The position numbers and the translations under genes are program-made. Positions 54,212 through 64,000 of a stretch of 64,000 bases of DNA are shown in pieces. How positions within the stretch are numbered: position 1 is the first letter of the stretch; each line of letters opens with the position of its first letter. The notes under the pieces were generated by a model. It made no database searches. It had not been told where the DNA came from and saw nothing but the letters and a program-made list of their open reading frames with translations. Origin of the DNA: Crossaster papposus (lineage: Eukaryota; Echinodermata; Asteroidea; Velatida; Solasteridae); the NCBI GenBank assembly GCA_037893245.1, contig JBAIAA010000103.1, positions 558,001 through 622,000 of the forward strand, given 5' to 3'.

Positions 54212-56003
54212 CGTTGACTGTTTGACGGTTTGGTTGCGCTGGCTTCAATTTCCGCGCAGTGAGGTCACATGATCGACCTCGTCCAATCATTTAAGTTAAT
54301 GCTGCAGCTCAACTGGTACCCTTGCCATGTTACGGTCATGGCTACTGACAAAATGCATGTGGACCAATCATGTAATTTGCATGTTTTAGAATAGGCCGGG
54401 TCTGGATCTTTTTGTCTATACGGCCTCTGAGAAAGTTTTACTTTCGATTGTTCCTCGAAATCTGCTAATCTCTTACTTCCATGGTGGTCTGGTAAAATAA
54501 ATTCTGACCTGATCTTGAAGATTCACTGACGACTCTTGATAAATCTTAGGTCAGTTATACGAAAAAAAAGAAATGGAATACACATTTATTTTACCACTGA
54601 CAAGTGACATGCATTTGAAATTTGTTTTTAGAAAAATATAATATAGGGGTACATGTATTTGTAAATGCTTAATCACAGGCTAATTTTAACATGATGGGCA
54701 GTTTATCCAAACTAACCAGGTAAACATGATGGGTTAACAATGAGCTGGCATAATGACCTATATAGTACCCGGTAAAATTATACCCGGGAAAAGCCGGTTA
54801 ACGGTGACCCCGCATAATACCCGGTACCTTCCGGGTCAAAATCAACCTGGAAACGTGATGACCTAACATGAAATGACCCGGTATTCCTCGATCTGGGTCA
54901 AAACCCGGAAACACGTTAACATAGCTAATCCGGCATGCATCTCCGAGTCTGGGTCAAATTTAATCCGGAAACGGGTTAACTATGACATTGCATGAAATGA
55001 CCTGGCACCTCCGGGTCAAAGTTAACTTGGAAACGGGTTAACTATGGCTGATCCGGCATCTCTAGTCAAATAAACTGGAAATGTGTTAAGGATGATAAAT
55101 GATTTCATGGATGACCCGGCACCACAGCGTCAAAATTAACCCGAAAACGGGTTAAGTATGGCTGACCCGGCATCTCTCGGTCAAATTTAACCCGGAACTG
55201 ATATTTCATTAAATGACCCGGCACCACCGGGTCAAACTTAACCCGGAAACGGGTTAACTATGGCTGACCCGGCTTTCCGGGTCAATTTTAACCCGGAAAA
55301 GGGTTACCGAAGGCTGACCCGGCACCGGGTCAAGCACAATGACCCTTTTCCGGGTCGTGTTGACCCGGAATGGGTCAAAAACAATTGACCCGGAGTCCGG
55401 GTCAAAATTCTGACCCGGGACTTTTAAGAGTGTACTATTCCCAGACTGGAGTTGTATGAAGCTGTAATAGCAGTTAGGATGGACAAGATGCTGAAGAGAG
55501 AATTAAGACTGGAGGTACAGGAGTCAACGTTTTGGACTGACAACATGTTGGTGCTTCAGTTCATCAACAACCAAACAAAGCGTGTCCAGACCTTTGTGGC
55601 AAACAGGGTAGTTGTGATCCATGAAGGTTCAACAGCAAGACAATGGAGGTACGTGCAATCCGAGCTAAATCCTGCTGACGACGCATCCAGAGTATGAAGT
55701 ATGAAGGGAACTGACAAGTATGGCAAACGTTGGAAGCATGTCCAGTACTTGGTCTGTCAGTTCTGGGAACGTTGGATCAGGGAGTATCTTCTTACACTGC
55801 AGCGTCGACAACGATGGATTCATCCTCAGATAAATTTCCAGACAGGGGATATAGTGCTGGTGCGGGGTGACAACCTGAACCGAAACCAGTGGCCGCTTGG
55901 AAGGGTGACCAAGACTTTCCCCGGAGGAGATGGGCTTGTCCGCTCTGTAGAATTGATGGTAGCCTTCTGAGGCCTATCACTTGCCTCTTGGAAGGCGTCT
56001 TAA

Positions 56004-56909
56004 GGCGTTTTCACACTATCTCAGTTTCGAACCGTGTTGAAACCAACCCGGTTCCAACCCGGTTCAGCATGGGTTATTTTCGACACGGATCACGGAGACG
56101 CAACGTTCACACTGTTCATGCCGCGAACCAACCGCTAGTGAACCGTGTAACGTTCAATCCGGCTAGGGCTGCCGTGCATTCACACTACCCATTTCTCAAC
56201 ACGGATCGCATTCAAAAAGGCGCGCTGTGATGATTTTCCCGATCCCACAATGCTTATAATCCCGCCTCAAATTTGTTAATTTATGCGGCACTGGCTCGGC
56301 GTTTTGTCGTGGATTCCCTGGCCTTCGAGATTCTCAGACATTTTCGCGAACACCTTATTTCTTGTCGTGCCGTCTAGTTGCGACTAAACCGCATCGTCCG
56401 ACCAAATCGTCAACATGGCCTTTCTTCTTTGTCCTTTCTTTGTCTTTCAGCTTTATTGTCGGTCTTTTTGGGACCCATTTTCGAACAAAATTGAAGAGAA
56501 ATGCCTGGATGCGTGTTGTTGCTGTTGTGTTTGGGTTTGGTGAAGAACCACGTGTAGCGCATATGCACAACATGCCTGACGTGCAGTAAATGTACATACA
56601 TGTACACGCACACATTATGATATCCATGTACGTGTCACGTCGATCGCAGAACTGATTATTTATTGACCTTTGTACCGCGTGTCCGATTTCCGTAGGATTT
56701 CGCGCCACAACTCAACACGGATCGGCGGTAAGCAAACTCAACCCGGGGCGGTTCACACTATCATTTTCGACACGGTTCACGCCGAAAAATGCGATTTCAA
56801 TCCGGATTGAGATTTTCAACCCTGGTCCCTACCAGGGTTGATTTCGATCCGGCTAGAGCATGCTACCCGGGTCGGAACCGGGTTGAAATTTTAGTAGTGT
56901 GAAAAGGGT
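56004..56909. mobile_element. Non-autonomous TIR element with AACCCGG/CGACACGGAT words
   Basis: Ends ttttcacacta and tagtgtgaaaa are inverted. Both flanks of the interior are packed with aacccggtt, gaaccgtgttgaaa and cgacacgga words. The centre (56230-56690) is unique, with no gene recognised. Confidence 0.7.
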
Positions 56910-57600
56910 TGAAACAAATCTCGGGGTTGGAACCGGAACCCCCGCAATGGTTTGTCTATTGGTATGAACATATAAATAACTCTTCCCTGGACACACACAC
57001 ACAAAATATTGAAGCATTTGGGCATACCAAACAGTTGTCCACTGAAATCCCTATGGCTCAGACCCCAAGCACTGGCATATAACAGCCGCACGGGCCTTTA
57101 GCCTTTTCCGACCGAATCAGTTCTTGGTTGTGCTCGCCAAAACAGGCCCCTGGAATTGTCTAATTTAAATTTCCCATTAAGACTGTATTCGATGCGTTTA
57201 ACGCGCGACGCCATGTTTAACATGTTGTAATTGTTATTTTTTTAGAATAACTCCTTTTAAACATGACATTTCGAGTGCGCGTTATTTAGCAGGAATTTAT
57301 ATAAATGTACTTACTTAATAGGCCTACCTCTGTCGTCCCTCAACAACGTAAGAATATTATAAATGTTTTGGGGCGCAAAAAACCCCGATGCTTTAAAAAA
57401 AAAAAATGTACAAAGGTTCGTTTCACTCACGCGAACGTTGCTAACGTTGACCAACTTACATGCTACTTCGCTTCGCAAATATTTTATTAGCATGGGATTG
57501 GGGTTAGGCTCAGAGTGCAGAGTACACTTGACTCGATTCATTCAAAGTGCAATTTTATGTAATCAGTTAACAGTTTTCATTAATAAATTGTTAATAAATA
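56910..57600. other. Intergenic, no gene recognised
   Basis: AT-rich, with no exon-like frames. Confidence 0.4.
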
Positions 57601-57619
57601 TTAATATTATAAAGTTGCA

Positions 57620-58035
57620 AGGAAATGTTCCACCTTGGAACGTGGCCCTCTCGGCCTTTCGGACTCTGTTTGATTATCTATTTCATTTCAGATCGAAAAA
57701 TAAAAAGGCACATAATACATGTAGTTTAAAATATATCTTCCGTTTTGTAACATAGCTCTCACGGCCTTTTAGACTTCTGGGAATCATTATTAACATAGAA
57801 TAATTAACATAGCAATTCTTTAAAACGTATCTTTCAACTGTTCCACTTTGGAACCTGGCCCTCTCGGCCCTTCGGACACTGTCCGGAACCATTATCAAAG
57901 ATAACATTTATAATACATCGCAATAAGTTACATTAATTTTGTAATAAAATAAAGATTCAAACATAATACCACATTATTTTTACATCGAAACCCGGGCCTT
58001 CTTGGCCTTACTTATTCTGGTTACTGATAACGAGG
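57620..58035 (+). repeat. ~115-bp degenerate tandem repeat with CTCGGCCTTTCGGAC words
   Basis: Four diverged copies share (t/c)ggaac(g/c)tggccctctcggcc and a following gattatta-like stretch. No gene. Confidence 0.6.
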
Positions 58036-58487
58036 CATATTGACCCATTACTAATACATGTGCAAAAACAAAATATAATTCTTCACGATTTTAAAGATGG
58101 ACTACAACGAAAACTCACACATTAAATTTATTATCGGATCTTGTTTATGTTGTGTTCAGGTAACACTTTATTGTTACGGTCATGTTTTTCTCTAAATAAT
58201 TTTGTTGCAATTTGACCGAAAAAAATAGACCTCGATTCTTCGATTTTGAAATTTCCCGCCCTGTACTGGTTCCCGGCAAAGATCCACTGAAAACCACAAT
58301 GAAATCCACGATATAGTACCAGCGGACTTGTAAACCAGCGAAAAGTGATGACGTACTACCTATGAGCAACCGAGAGTAAACAAAAGACGCCATGTTATTC
58401 CGTGTGTATTATGTATGCGTTTTCATGCATAGGCATGAAGTTTTTACGAATTTTTTTTTTAATAGTGTATCACTATCAGCTACAATA

Positions 58488-58895
58488 ATGCCAACTTCAT
58501 GTGTTGTTGGTGGATGCACGAGAAATTGTTCGAAGAATCCAGAGATTCATTTTGTGCAATTTCCGCGGGATCCTGCGTTATCAAAGGAATGGGTGAAGTT
58601 CGTAAATATTACACGAAAGGATTTCACCTTCTCGGCAAGAAGTAGGCCTTTGATTTGTTCAGCACATTTTTCAGAGGACTGTGTTGAACCTTCAAGTGCT
58701 TTGAAAAAATCACTGGGATTGACAACAAAATTTCGTTTGAAGCCTAGATCGATCCCCACACTAAAAGCGCCAAACATCGAGAGAATTCGTACTAGTACTA
58801 CCACCAGGCCTACTGCTTCTACGTCGGCCGAGCAACCGCCGGGTCTGCTGTGGCCGCAGAGTCATCAGCAGGTGCTGAGTCGCAAGGGCTCTTGA
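58488..58895 (+). CDS. THAP-domain zinc-finger protein
   Basis: The ATG at 58488 opens 135 residues; an earlier in-frame start is less likely because the THAP fold needs MP..C at its N-terminus. The C2CH zinc ligands are C5, C10, C57 and H60, with the invariant P26, W35 and F61 and a terminal IPTL box (89-92). THAP domains bind DNA in a sequence-specific way and occur in P-element, Kolobok and other transposases. The last ~40 residues are Ser/Thr-rich without a further domain. The 3' end overlaps a convergent acidic ORF. A spliced form with another exon is possible. Confidence 0.8.
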   Translation: MPTSCVVGGCTRNCSKNPEIHFVQFPRDPALSKEWVKFVNITRKDFTFSARSRPLICSAHFSEDCVEPSSALKKSLGLTTKFRLKPRSIPTLKAPNIERIRTSTTTRPTASTSAEQPPGLLWPQSHQQVLSRKGS

Positions 58896-59013
58896 AGTCT
58901 GGTGAGCTCCCCTCATCGCTAGAGCTACCATCACTGTCCTCAGAAGTACCTCCACGAAATGCCTCTTCCTCATCTATACTGTGGTCTTCCCAATACTCGC
59001 TGCTATCGGACAT
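58819..59013 (-). CDS. Small acidic ORF, convergent with the THAP gene
   Basis: 64 codons from the ATG at 59013: MSDSSEYWEDHSIDEEEAF followed by a Ser/Asp/Glu-rich stretch. It overlaps the last ~75 bp of the THAP ORF on the other strand. It looks like the acidic N-terminus of a longer protein whose remaining exons are missing, perhaps the element's second gene. Coding status is uncertain. Confidence 0.35.
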   Translation of the reverse strand: MSDSSEYWEDHSIDEEEAFRGGTSEDSDGSSSDEGSSPDFKSPCDSAPADDSAATADPAVARPT

Positions 59014-59415
59014 TTTTCGCTGTTTTTCGGTCGAAAATAGTTGTACCAAAATATAGCCTAGCTTGTCCGCTGTTATTCCGCATTGCATTGTACGGTAAAA
59101 ATGCACGCACACGATCGACCCGAGTAAATCGTCATGGGTAGTACGTCACACACAAAGTATGAATTATTCATGAGTTAAGGGCTTTTGCTGAAACTGAGTT
59201 TTTCTGGGTCGTAAAACGCCGATCAATTTTGGGTTTTTTTTGCATGAAGGAACATGATTTATTGAATACTAATGATATATTAGTAATCATTATACATTTC
59301 TCGAACAAAAAAGAGCAACAAAGCCTTTATCATTATTCCGTTGTAGTCCATCTTTAAGATAAATTAGGGTAGACAATTTATATATTATGGCAGTAACTAC
59401 AGTGTACAGAGCTGG

Positions 59416-60245
59416 TTAAATTTCCTGAAGTATCTTTGAGATATGAAGACGCTGGTCAACGTCTCTATGTATATACCTTTTCTTAGCCTCTGTAGTTTTC
59501 CACCGTCCATGTTGTTGTATTAACTCATCAGAAACACCACGATTAGCTAAATGTAAGGCACCCCCTGAGCGCATACTGTGAAGACCAAATCTCTTAGGAT
59601 TGGTTATTCCTATTTGTTTTAAAGCGTCTAGAAATACCTCTCTGCATCGTGAATAGTTAAGAGGTCTGCTCCATAATGGAGTGTAAGAATTTACTTTCGA
59701 ATGAAACGATAACGGAGTAAAGATATAAACATCTTGTCCAATACCAAATTTTCCCATTTTCAGATATATTTTTAGTATTTGGACAGGAGAGAAAAATTCC
59801 TTCGTATCTGAAAGGTAAGCTATGTTGCCTTCCCTAAAGACGTCTGTTTTCGATCGAAGGATGAAAATGCTTAAACCGGAGTTATCAGGTAATTGTTGAA
59901 TGTGACTTGCCTTCATTTGTGCCATTTCATCATGCCGGAAAAGAAGAGTAAATTTAAGGATAACATAACAAGCCGTTCTAAGTTGCATCAAATTGCAATT
60001 AGGATTAGCGAAGAATCTTGCAATCGATTGGACTGTGTCAAAAGAAATGGTTTTTTTTTGCCGAGGTGGTTTGTGTAATTTAAGCTTTTGACAAACGACA
60101 TGATTTTGCACTATTGGGGTGTCGACAGGATTTGGAGTACAGTTAATAGGCCGTATGGTGTAACTGAAAAGATGCCTAGAAAATGAGTTTCGTTTCGACC
60201 CCCATGGGTATACTTTTTGAAGGCATATATAGTTTCTAGTAGCTG
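59416..60245 (-). CDS. Tyrosine recombinase, Crypton/DIRS-type, catalytic residues kept
   Basis: The frame is open from about 60245, after an acceptor-like ttttaaacag, to the stop at 59416. The first residues (NYICLQKVYPWG...) fit the end of an N-terminal core-binding domain. The catalytic domain shows the Arg in LLFRHDEM, the Lys in LRSKTDVF, the HSMR box, HGRW and the nucleophile Tyr in KRYIHRD; all are present in proper order. Such enzymes cut and join DNA through a 3'-phosphotyrosine and drive Crypton transposons and DIRS/Ngaro retroelements. No reverse transcriptase is near, which favours Crypton or a domesticated copy. It begins just outside the TTAA of the Kolobok-like element. Confidence 0.75.
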
Positions 60246-60990
60246 TTTAAAATACTATGCTAAAAGTTCTCCAAAAAATATCCAGTCGAACTTGAGTTAT
60301 TCACTTTAAAAATGTAATGGGGCGAAACTAGCATGGGGCGAGTTGGTTTTTCTCGCCTAGTTTTCATAACAAATTTGCCCCAAAGCCACTTCGCCCCATA
60401 CTTTTTTCCCTCACTTAATGTATATTGACTCAAACCAACTTGCCCCGTATAACACATGTACATCACAGGACATCAACGTTTTTTGTGGCAAATATAACTT
60501 TTTACCCCGGTCTACAAGTAATTGTAAATCACTCCCTTTGGCTTGATAGGTGCCCAGATTGATCTATTTAAATACGTTTTTTGATATTTGATTGATAAAT
60601 AAAATGGCTTATTCAATCTGCATTATTTTTTATAATTTAAAAAGAAAAAAATATTATTATTAATATTTTTGGAGGGAGGGGGGATGGGTAATCAGCTGTT
60701 TTGTTTAAAGGGGTCAATTTAATAGGTTTCATGTGTAAGGCAAGCTTGTAATAAAATACATAATGAAACAAATCAAAAATAAGATCCACACAAAATCTAT
60801 TGTTTGTCATATTCTTGTCAGCACTACACAATCTTCTGTGCTCACTTATGAAACATAACATTGCAAAGTGACAATAAAATAAACAGAATCACATGACAAT
60901 TGAGGATTAACAAATAAATGTTCACAATTTGTGGCCCTGTACCCACACGTTGGTTGCTGTGGTCCACGAGTGATAGTGCCTGACCCACCC
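60246..60990. other. No gene; GGGGCGA-word cluster
   Basis: 60310-60450 contains atggggcgaa, tggggcgagttgg and their complements (ttgccccaaag, ttcgccccatac, cttgccccgta), again a word-rich palindromic patch. The rest is AT-rich. Confidence 0.45.
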
Positions 60991-62425
60991 TAGCCTTGGT
61001 CAAGGCGAGTTCGTCGTTATCCGTCCGTCGTTATCCGTCCAGAAATACACTGTACGCGCGCCCGGCGCCCCGCATATGCTGCATGCTAGCTTGCGCCCCG
61101 TGACCTCATACGGCCACTATTTATGCAAATCAACTGAGGCTACTTTTTCGCCTTGGATCATTGGGTTTTTGAAATCTTATGTTTTTCCTATATTTTGCGC
61201 CACATTTGTGGCGCATGACCTCGTATGCGAATACAGATAAGTATAGGCGGGGCTAAGATGTGAAGTGTCCAATCACAACGCGGTTGAAACCCGACGTCAT
61301 CAAATTTGATGCAGCATGACATTTAAGACAAAATGGCAGATATTCAGCGTCGTCTTTCGTCCGAAGATCTGTCGTGTTGTTTGAATTTTACAGCGAAAAT
61401 ATTATCCCTCGAAGATTTTAGACCCGAGCAGCGAAAGGCCATTATAATCCTTTCTTCGTGGTCTTTGTGAATTGGCCGACAGGTTATGGGAAATCCGTCA
61501 TTTTTCAGGCAGCCTGAGCCCCATTTTGCTCGGAGCTCGCACGTACGACCAGGTACTCAGCGTCAGTTTTCAGCGTGTTCGGTCAGTTTCTTATCGCCGC
61601 ATAATCGGCATTAACCCAGGCATGCTGGTCTGTGCGGTATCGCCACATTGTGGTTCAAGCATGGTCCAACGCTGTGGGGAGGGGGCATGTTTACGGCTGC
61701 AGAACCAACCTTCAAAGTGATCGCAATATCGTAATTTAAACAGGGACAAGTGTCTTATATCCCCAATAACTCCTCAGATTATTTTCTTGGCAAAATTCAG
61801 CCGGCAAGGCATTTAATTATCAGAGTTCCGCGTTTTACCGAGCCACGGTTTTCAGATCAGCTGGATTAGATGTGTGCGACATAATGTAGGGCCGAGTTCG
61901 ACACGTTTCAATAGAGTCGCGGCCTTCTCCAGTCACCGCGGTTGAAAACTAAAAACTAAGCAGCTAAACACAACTAGTTTTGACCATAACATTGTCAACA
62001 TTCAAGAAAATACCCAGCAAAACGAGCGAAAATAACTGCGACCCTCACCAATCAAGCAAGACAGTTCAAATCTTCATGTGTAATTCCTACAAGCCTTCGT
62101 AAAAATCACTCAACTTTCTCCGATAAAATATGTCAACGATGGCGGTGTTCGTAAACACTTGCGAGCTAGCTATGACCTTTCACCGCTAGCTCAAATTATG
62201 CAGTTTCTACGCAACGATCGACCAATAAGAAAACGACTATAAAGGTCAGCTTAATCTATTAGCATAATGAGCACCGCCCCCAAAACCTAATGATCCAAGG
62301 CGTTCAAGTAGCCTCAGTTAGTTTGCATATAATAGTGGCCGCGTGAGGTCGTTGTTTGAGCTCAGATTACCGCTGCGCTGTACGTACGTACGGACGGGTA
62401 ACGATGAACGCCTTGACCAAGGCTA
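60991..62425. mobile_element. MULE-like element with long TIRs and a helicase gene fragment
   Basis: Ends tagccttggtcaaggcg and cgccttgaccaaggcta are inverted, and similarity continues inward over ~150 bp (gatcattggg, tgaggctac, gaggctactt). GACCCACCC flanks both sides exactly (60982-60990, 62426-62434), a 9-bp duplication as made by Mutator-like elements. The interior is not transposase but the start of a RecQ-like gene. Confidence 0.8.
61333..61740 (+). pseudogene. RecQ-type DNA helicase fragment
   Basis: From the ATG at 61333 the frame reads MADIQRRLSSEDLSC and LEDFRPEQRKAI, the Q-motif region of RecQ helicases. After a frame break near 61440 it continues FVNWPTGYGKSVIFQAA, an intact Walker A motif. 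The rest of the helicase (DEAH box, motifs II-VI) is absent. The promoter-like upstream part (ccaat at about 61271) is included. It is a truncated copy carried inside the MULE-like element. Confidence 0.75.
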
Positions 62426-62434
62426 GACCCACCC

Positions 62435-63180
62435 TACAGTTTTATTTTACACTGGATCTGTATTAACCTTACTGGGCATACTGTAATCAATGGCATACTG
62501 AATTGTCTCTGAACAATTATTCTGATTAAAGTCAATGTTGCAATAACATTTGAAATGACAGAAAGAGTGAATGTATGCACAATTTGAATAAATTTGTGTG
62601 AATGCCCATTTTTAGTACAATTAATATACTCCATAATGGATTTTTCAGTGTGTAGTTCCAATAAGTTTAAACTGGGTTACAATTTTCAATTAGAAAGAGC
62701 GTTAAAACAAAATTCAGTTAACTAAATGAAAATAATTAAAAGTGTCAACAAGGAAATGCTCCTGACGTGTCTTAAATATCATCAACCAGTTCGAGCATAA
62801 TTCTCTCAACTTTTCCGTTAGAACAAATACAAAAACCACTGAAGTTAGAACATTAATGTTACAAATTTAACAACCCATGCGATATTTGGCAGATGATGTA
62901 CATGGCTGGTAGGACGTGCTTCGAACTGTGGGGCTGGCACTGGATCTGAGTAAATGCTTCTTTAGAGATCTGCCATCACCACTGCTTGTTTCTTGATTAG
63001 CAACTGCATAAAAAGGTTGAATCTGGTGATAAACAAGAGGGGGTAAAATATATAATCAATAATGTATAATGGATAATGTTACGAGAAAAGACATGTAAAA
63101 AAGGTCAATATAGCCCCACTTGGGTCATCATTTGTGCAGTTTGGTAATGGTGATGAAGCTGGACTGAAGCATATAAGCAG
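62435..63180. other. Intergenic, no gene recognised
   Basis: AT-rich, with no exon-like frames or repeats of note. Confidence 0.45.
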
Positions 63181-63194
63181 GGGTTATTTTCCAA

Positions 63195-63335
63195 CCCCCC
63201 AACCCCACCCCCGGCCCCGTGCAACCCCACCCCCGTGCAACCCCACCCCCGACCAACCCCACCCCCGTGCAACCCCACCCCCGTGCAACCCCACCCCCGT
63301 GCAACCCCACCCCCGTGCAACCCCACCCCCTGTCT
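63195..63335. repeat. 16-bp CCCCACCCCCGTGCAA minisatellite, G4-prone on the minus strand
   Basis: About eight to nine copies of caaccccacccccgtg. Each unit has two runs of 4-5 C, so the minus strand carries many closely spaced G-runs able to form G-quadruplexes. Confidence 0.9.
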
Positions 63336-64000
63336 GGGCTGTCAAAATCGGGGTAGATCTGGTAATTACCAGAACTTCGGAAGCAGATTTTCCGGGGCCA
63401 AGGTAAGAGAAATTAATTTTAGGTTTATTTTGTCTACATGTATGTCTATTCAACATACATTTTTAAGGTAAAACAGCCTCTCAAAATTCGATATAGACAC
63501 AATCTGGGAAGCTGGGGAAGCAGATTAGATTGTTAATTTTGACCTTTCTATATAGCCTATACATGACCTACCTGCATGTTCACTGTTTTGGCCTGTCCGA
63601 GATTATTGGGTAACTCTTGCTTGGTTCCTTGCCAATAATACATAGACACAAAGTACTGATCTAGGCGGCAATATACGGGACCCGATGATGACAGCGAACC
63701 CGACAAGGCCGAGACTGAGATTTTAGAGGCAAATGTGCTTTCTCCGACAGTGTCTCTGCACGTTTACGATCCGCTGCCAGGCATATTGCAGTTGTGATAC
63801 GTTCGGGATCAATAATCCAGCGGTACTACACTACAGTAACACACAACGTTTAGTGTAAACCCGATGCGTATATAGTGTCACGACTATTTGGCTGGTTTTC
63901 ACGACCAATTCTCGTACGACAGTTCTCTAGCACACAGTAGCAAAGTCTAGGCTCACCAACTTCTCTGCCAATTCGTTGTCATTTTCAAACGGATTTTCTC
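63336..64000. other. Unassigned right end of the window
   Basis: No gene could be supported. A gtaaga donor-like site at about 63402 follows an open stretch, but no matching exon partner was found. Confidence 0.35.

Larger units (their letters stand above)
50644..55432. mobile_element. 4.8-kb TIR element saturated with GACCCGG words, TA target duplication
   Basis: Ends CACTCTTAAAA and TTTTAAGAGTG are inverted, and TA flanks both sides (50642-50643, 55433-55434), as for mariner-like transposition. Both subterminal zones (50655-51120 and about 54760-55420) consist of gacccgg/ccgggtc words, most often with a short spacer. The interior holds a 20-bp minisatellite, two small palindromes and a possible two-exon gene piece. 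No transposase was recognised, so it was moved by one encoded elsewhere. Confidence 0.85.
48839..55980 (+). mobile_element. BEL/Pao retroelement fossil, broken, split by a 4.8-kb insertion
   Basis: Left part 48839-50643: a gag end with a Cys-rich knuckle (LCFNCMTARRHFARGC), reverse transcriptase pieces, and the YDPLGFVCPYI segment typical of Pao elements. Right part 55435-55980: the RNase H to integrase region (NQTKRVQTFVANRV) and the integrase tail (GDIVLVRGDN). No LTRs were recognised. The copy is an old fossil with several breaks, and between the parts sits a TA-flanked DNA element (50644-55432). Confidence 0.8.
58095..59353 (+). mobile_element. Kolobok-type DNA element carrying a THAP gene
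   Basis: Perfect 15-bp inverted ends, AGATGGACTACAACG and its complement, are each flanked outside by TTAA (58091-58094, 59354-59357). TTAA duplications together with a THAP protein are typical of Kolobok transposons. At 1.26 kb it lacks a full transposase and is probably non-autonomous. Confidence 0.75.

Noticed and set aside
63134-63471. ORFs rich in Pro/Thr or Gly/Val
   Set aside because: Generated by the 16-bp C-rich minisatellite.

Overview
The window reads as metazoan nuclear DNA. Its genes have GT-AG introns, its intergenic space is long and AT-leaning, and it is crowded with many unrelated transposon families. The mix of piggyBac, PIF/Harbinger, Kolobok-type THAP, tyrosine recombinase, BEL/Pao, Ty3, Polinton and an L2/CR1-like LINE, together with frequent catgta runs, suits a marine invertebrate deuterostome (echinoderm, hemichordate or amphioxus). 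That placement is inference. No rRNA gene, CRISPR array or bacterial feature was seen. || The one well-supported host gene is a METTL27 (WBSCR27)-like SAM-dependent methyltransferase on the minus strand. Exon 1 lies at 47824-47624 and exons 2-5 run from 30067 to 26871, giving 249 codons with matching splice phases. Intron 1 is about 17.6 kb and stuffed with mobile DNA. A second, diverged copy of exon 1 and its upstream flank lies at 1653-1453 in the same orientation, so a tandem paralogue continues off the left edge. The end of exon 3 with its splice donor has been amplified about 14 times into a minisatellite in intron 3. || Layout. 1-2.4 kb: paralogue exon 1 and a GTGCCGAG-word array. 2.4-6.9 kb: piggyBac element with an open transposase. 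6.9-7.9 kb: large fold-back hairpin with a nested palindromic MITE. 7.9-9.7 kb: word-saturated TIR element. 12.5-20.9 kb: two rearranged hairpin-bearing repeats in opposite orientation bracketing a zinc-knuckle ORF1/gag-like gene, a duplicated promoter unit and a candidate structured RNA. 21-22.7 kb: broken Harbinger transposase. 23.6-26.3 kb: two further TIR elements. 26.9-30.1 kb: METTL27-like exons 2-5. 30.1-33.5 kb: Polinton fossil split by a Harbinger-type fold-back MITE. 35.2-43.8 kb: LINE copy, partly duplicated and then split by a young Ty3 element. 47.6 kb: METTL27-like exon 1. 48.8-56 kb: BEL/Pao fossil split by a 4.8 kb TA-flanked element full of GACCCGG words, a 20-bp minisatellite and a possible two-exon gene piece. 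58.1-59.4 kb: TTAA-flanked THAP element. 59.4-60.2 kb: tyrosine recombinase. 61-62.4 kb: MULE-like element carrying a RecQ helicase gene fragment. || Most promising novelties: (1) an SGNH/GDSL-hydrolase-like ORF in the leader of the Ty3 element; (2) the exon/donor-derived minisatellite; (3) a recurring architecture in which unrelated TIR elements are saturated with one short word each; (4) the 17872-18439 promoter-plus-structured-RNA unit; (5) gene pieces carried inside the GACCCGG and RecQ elements.
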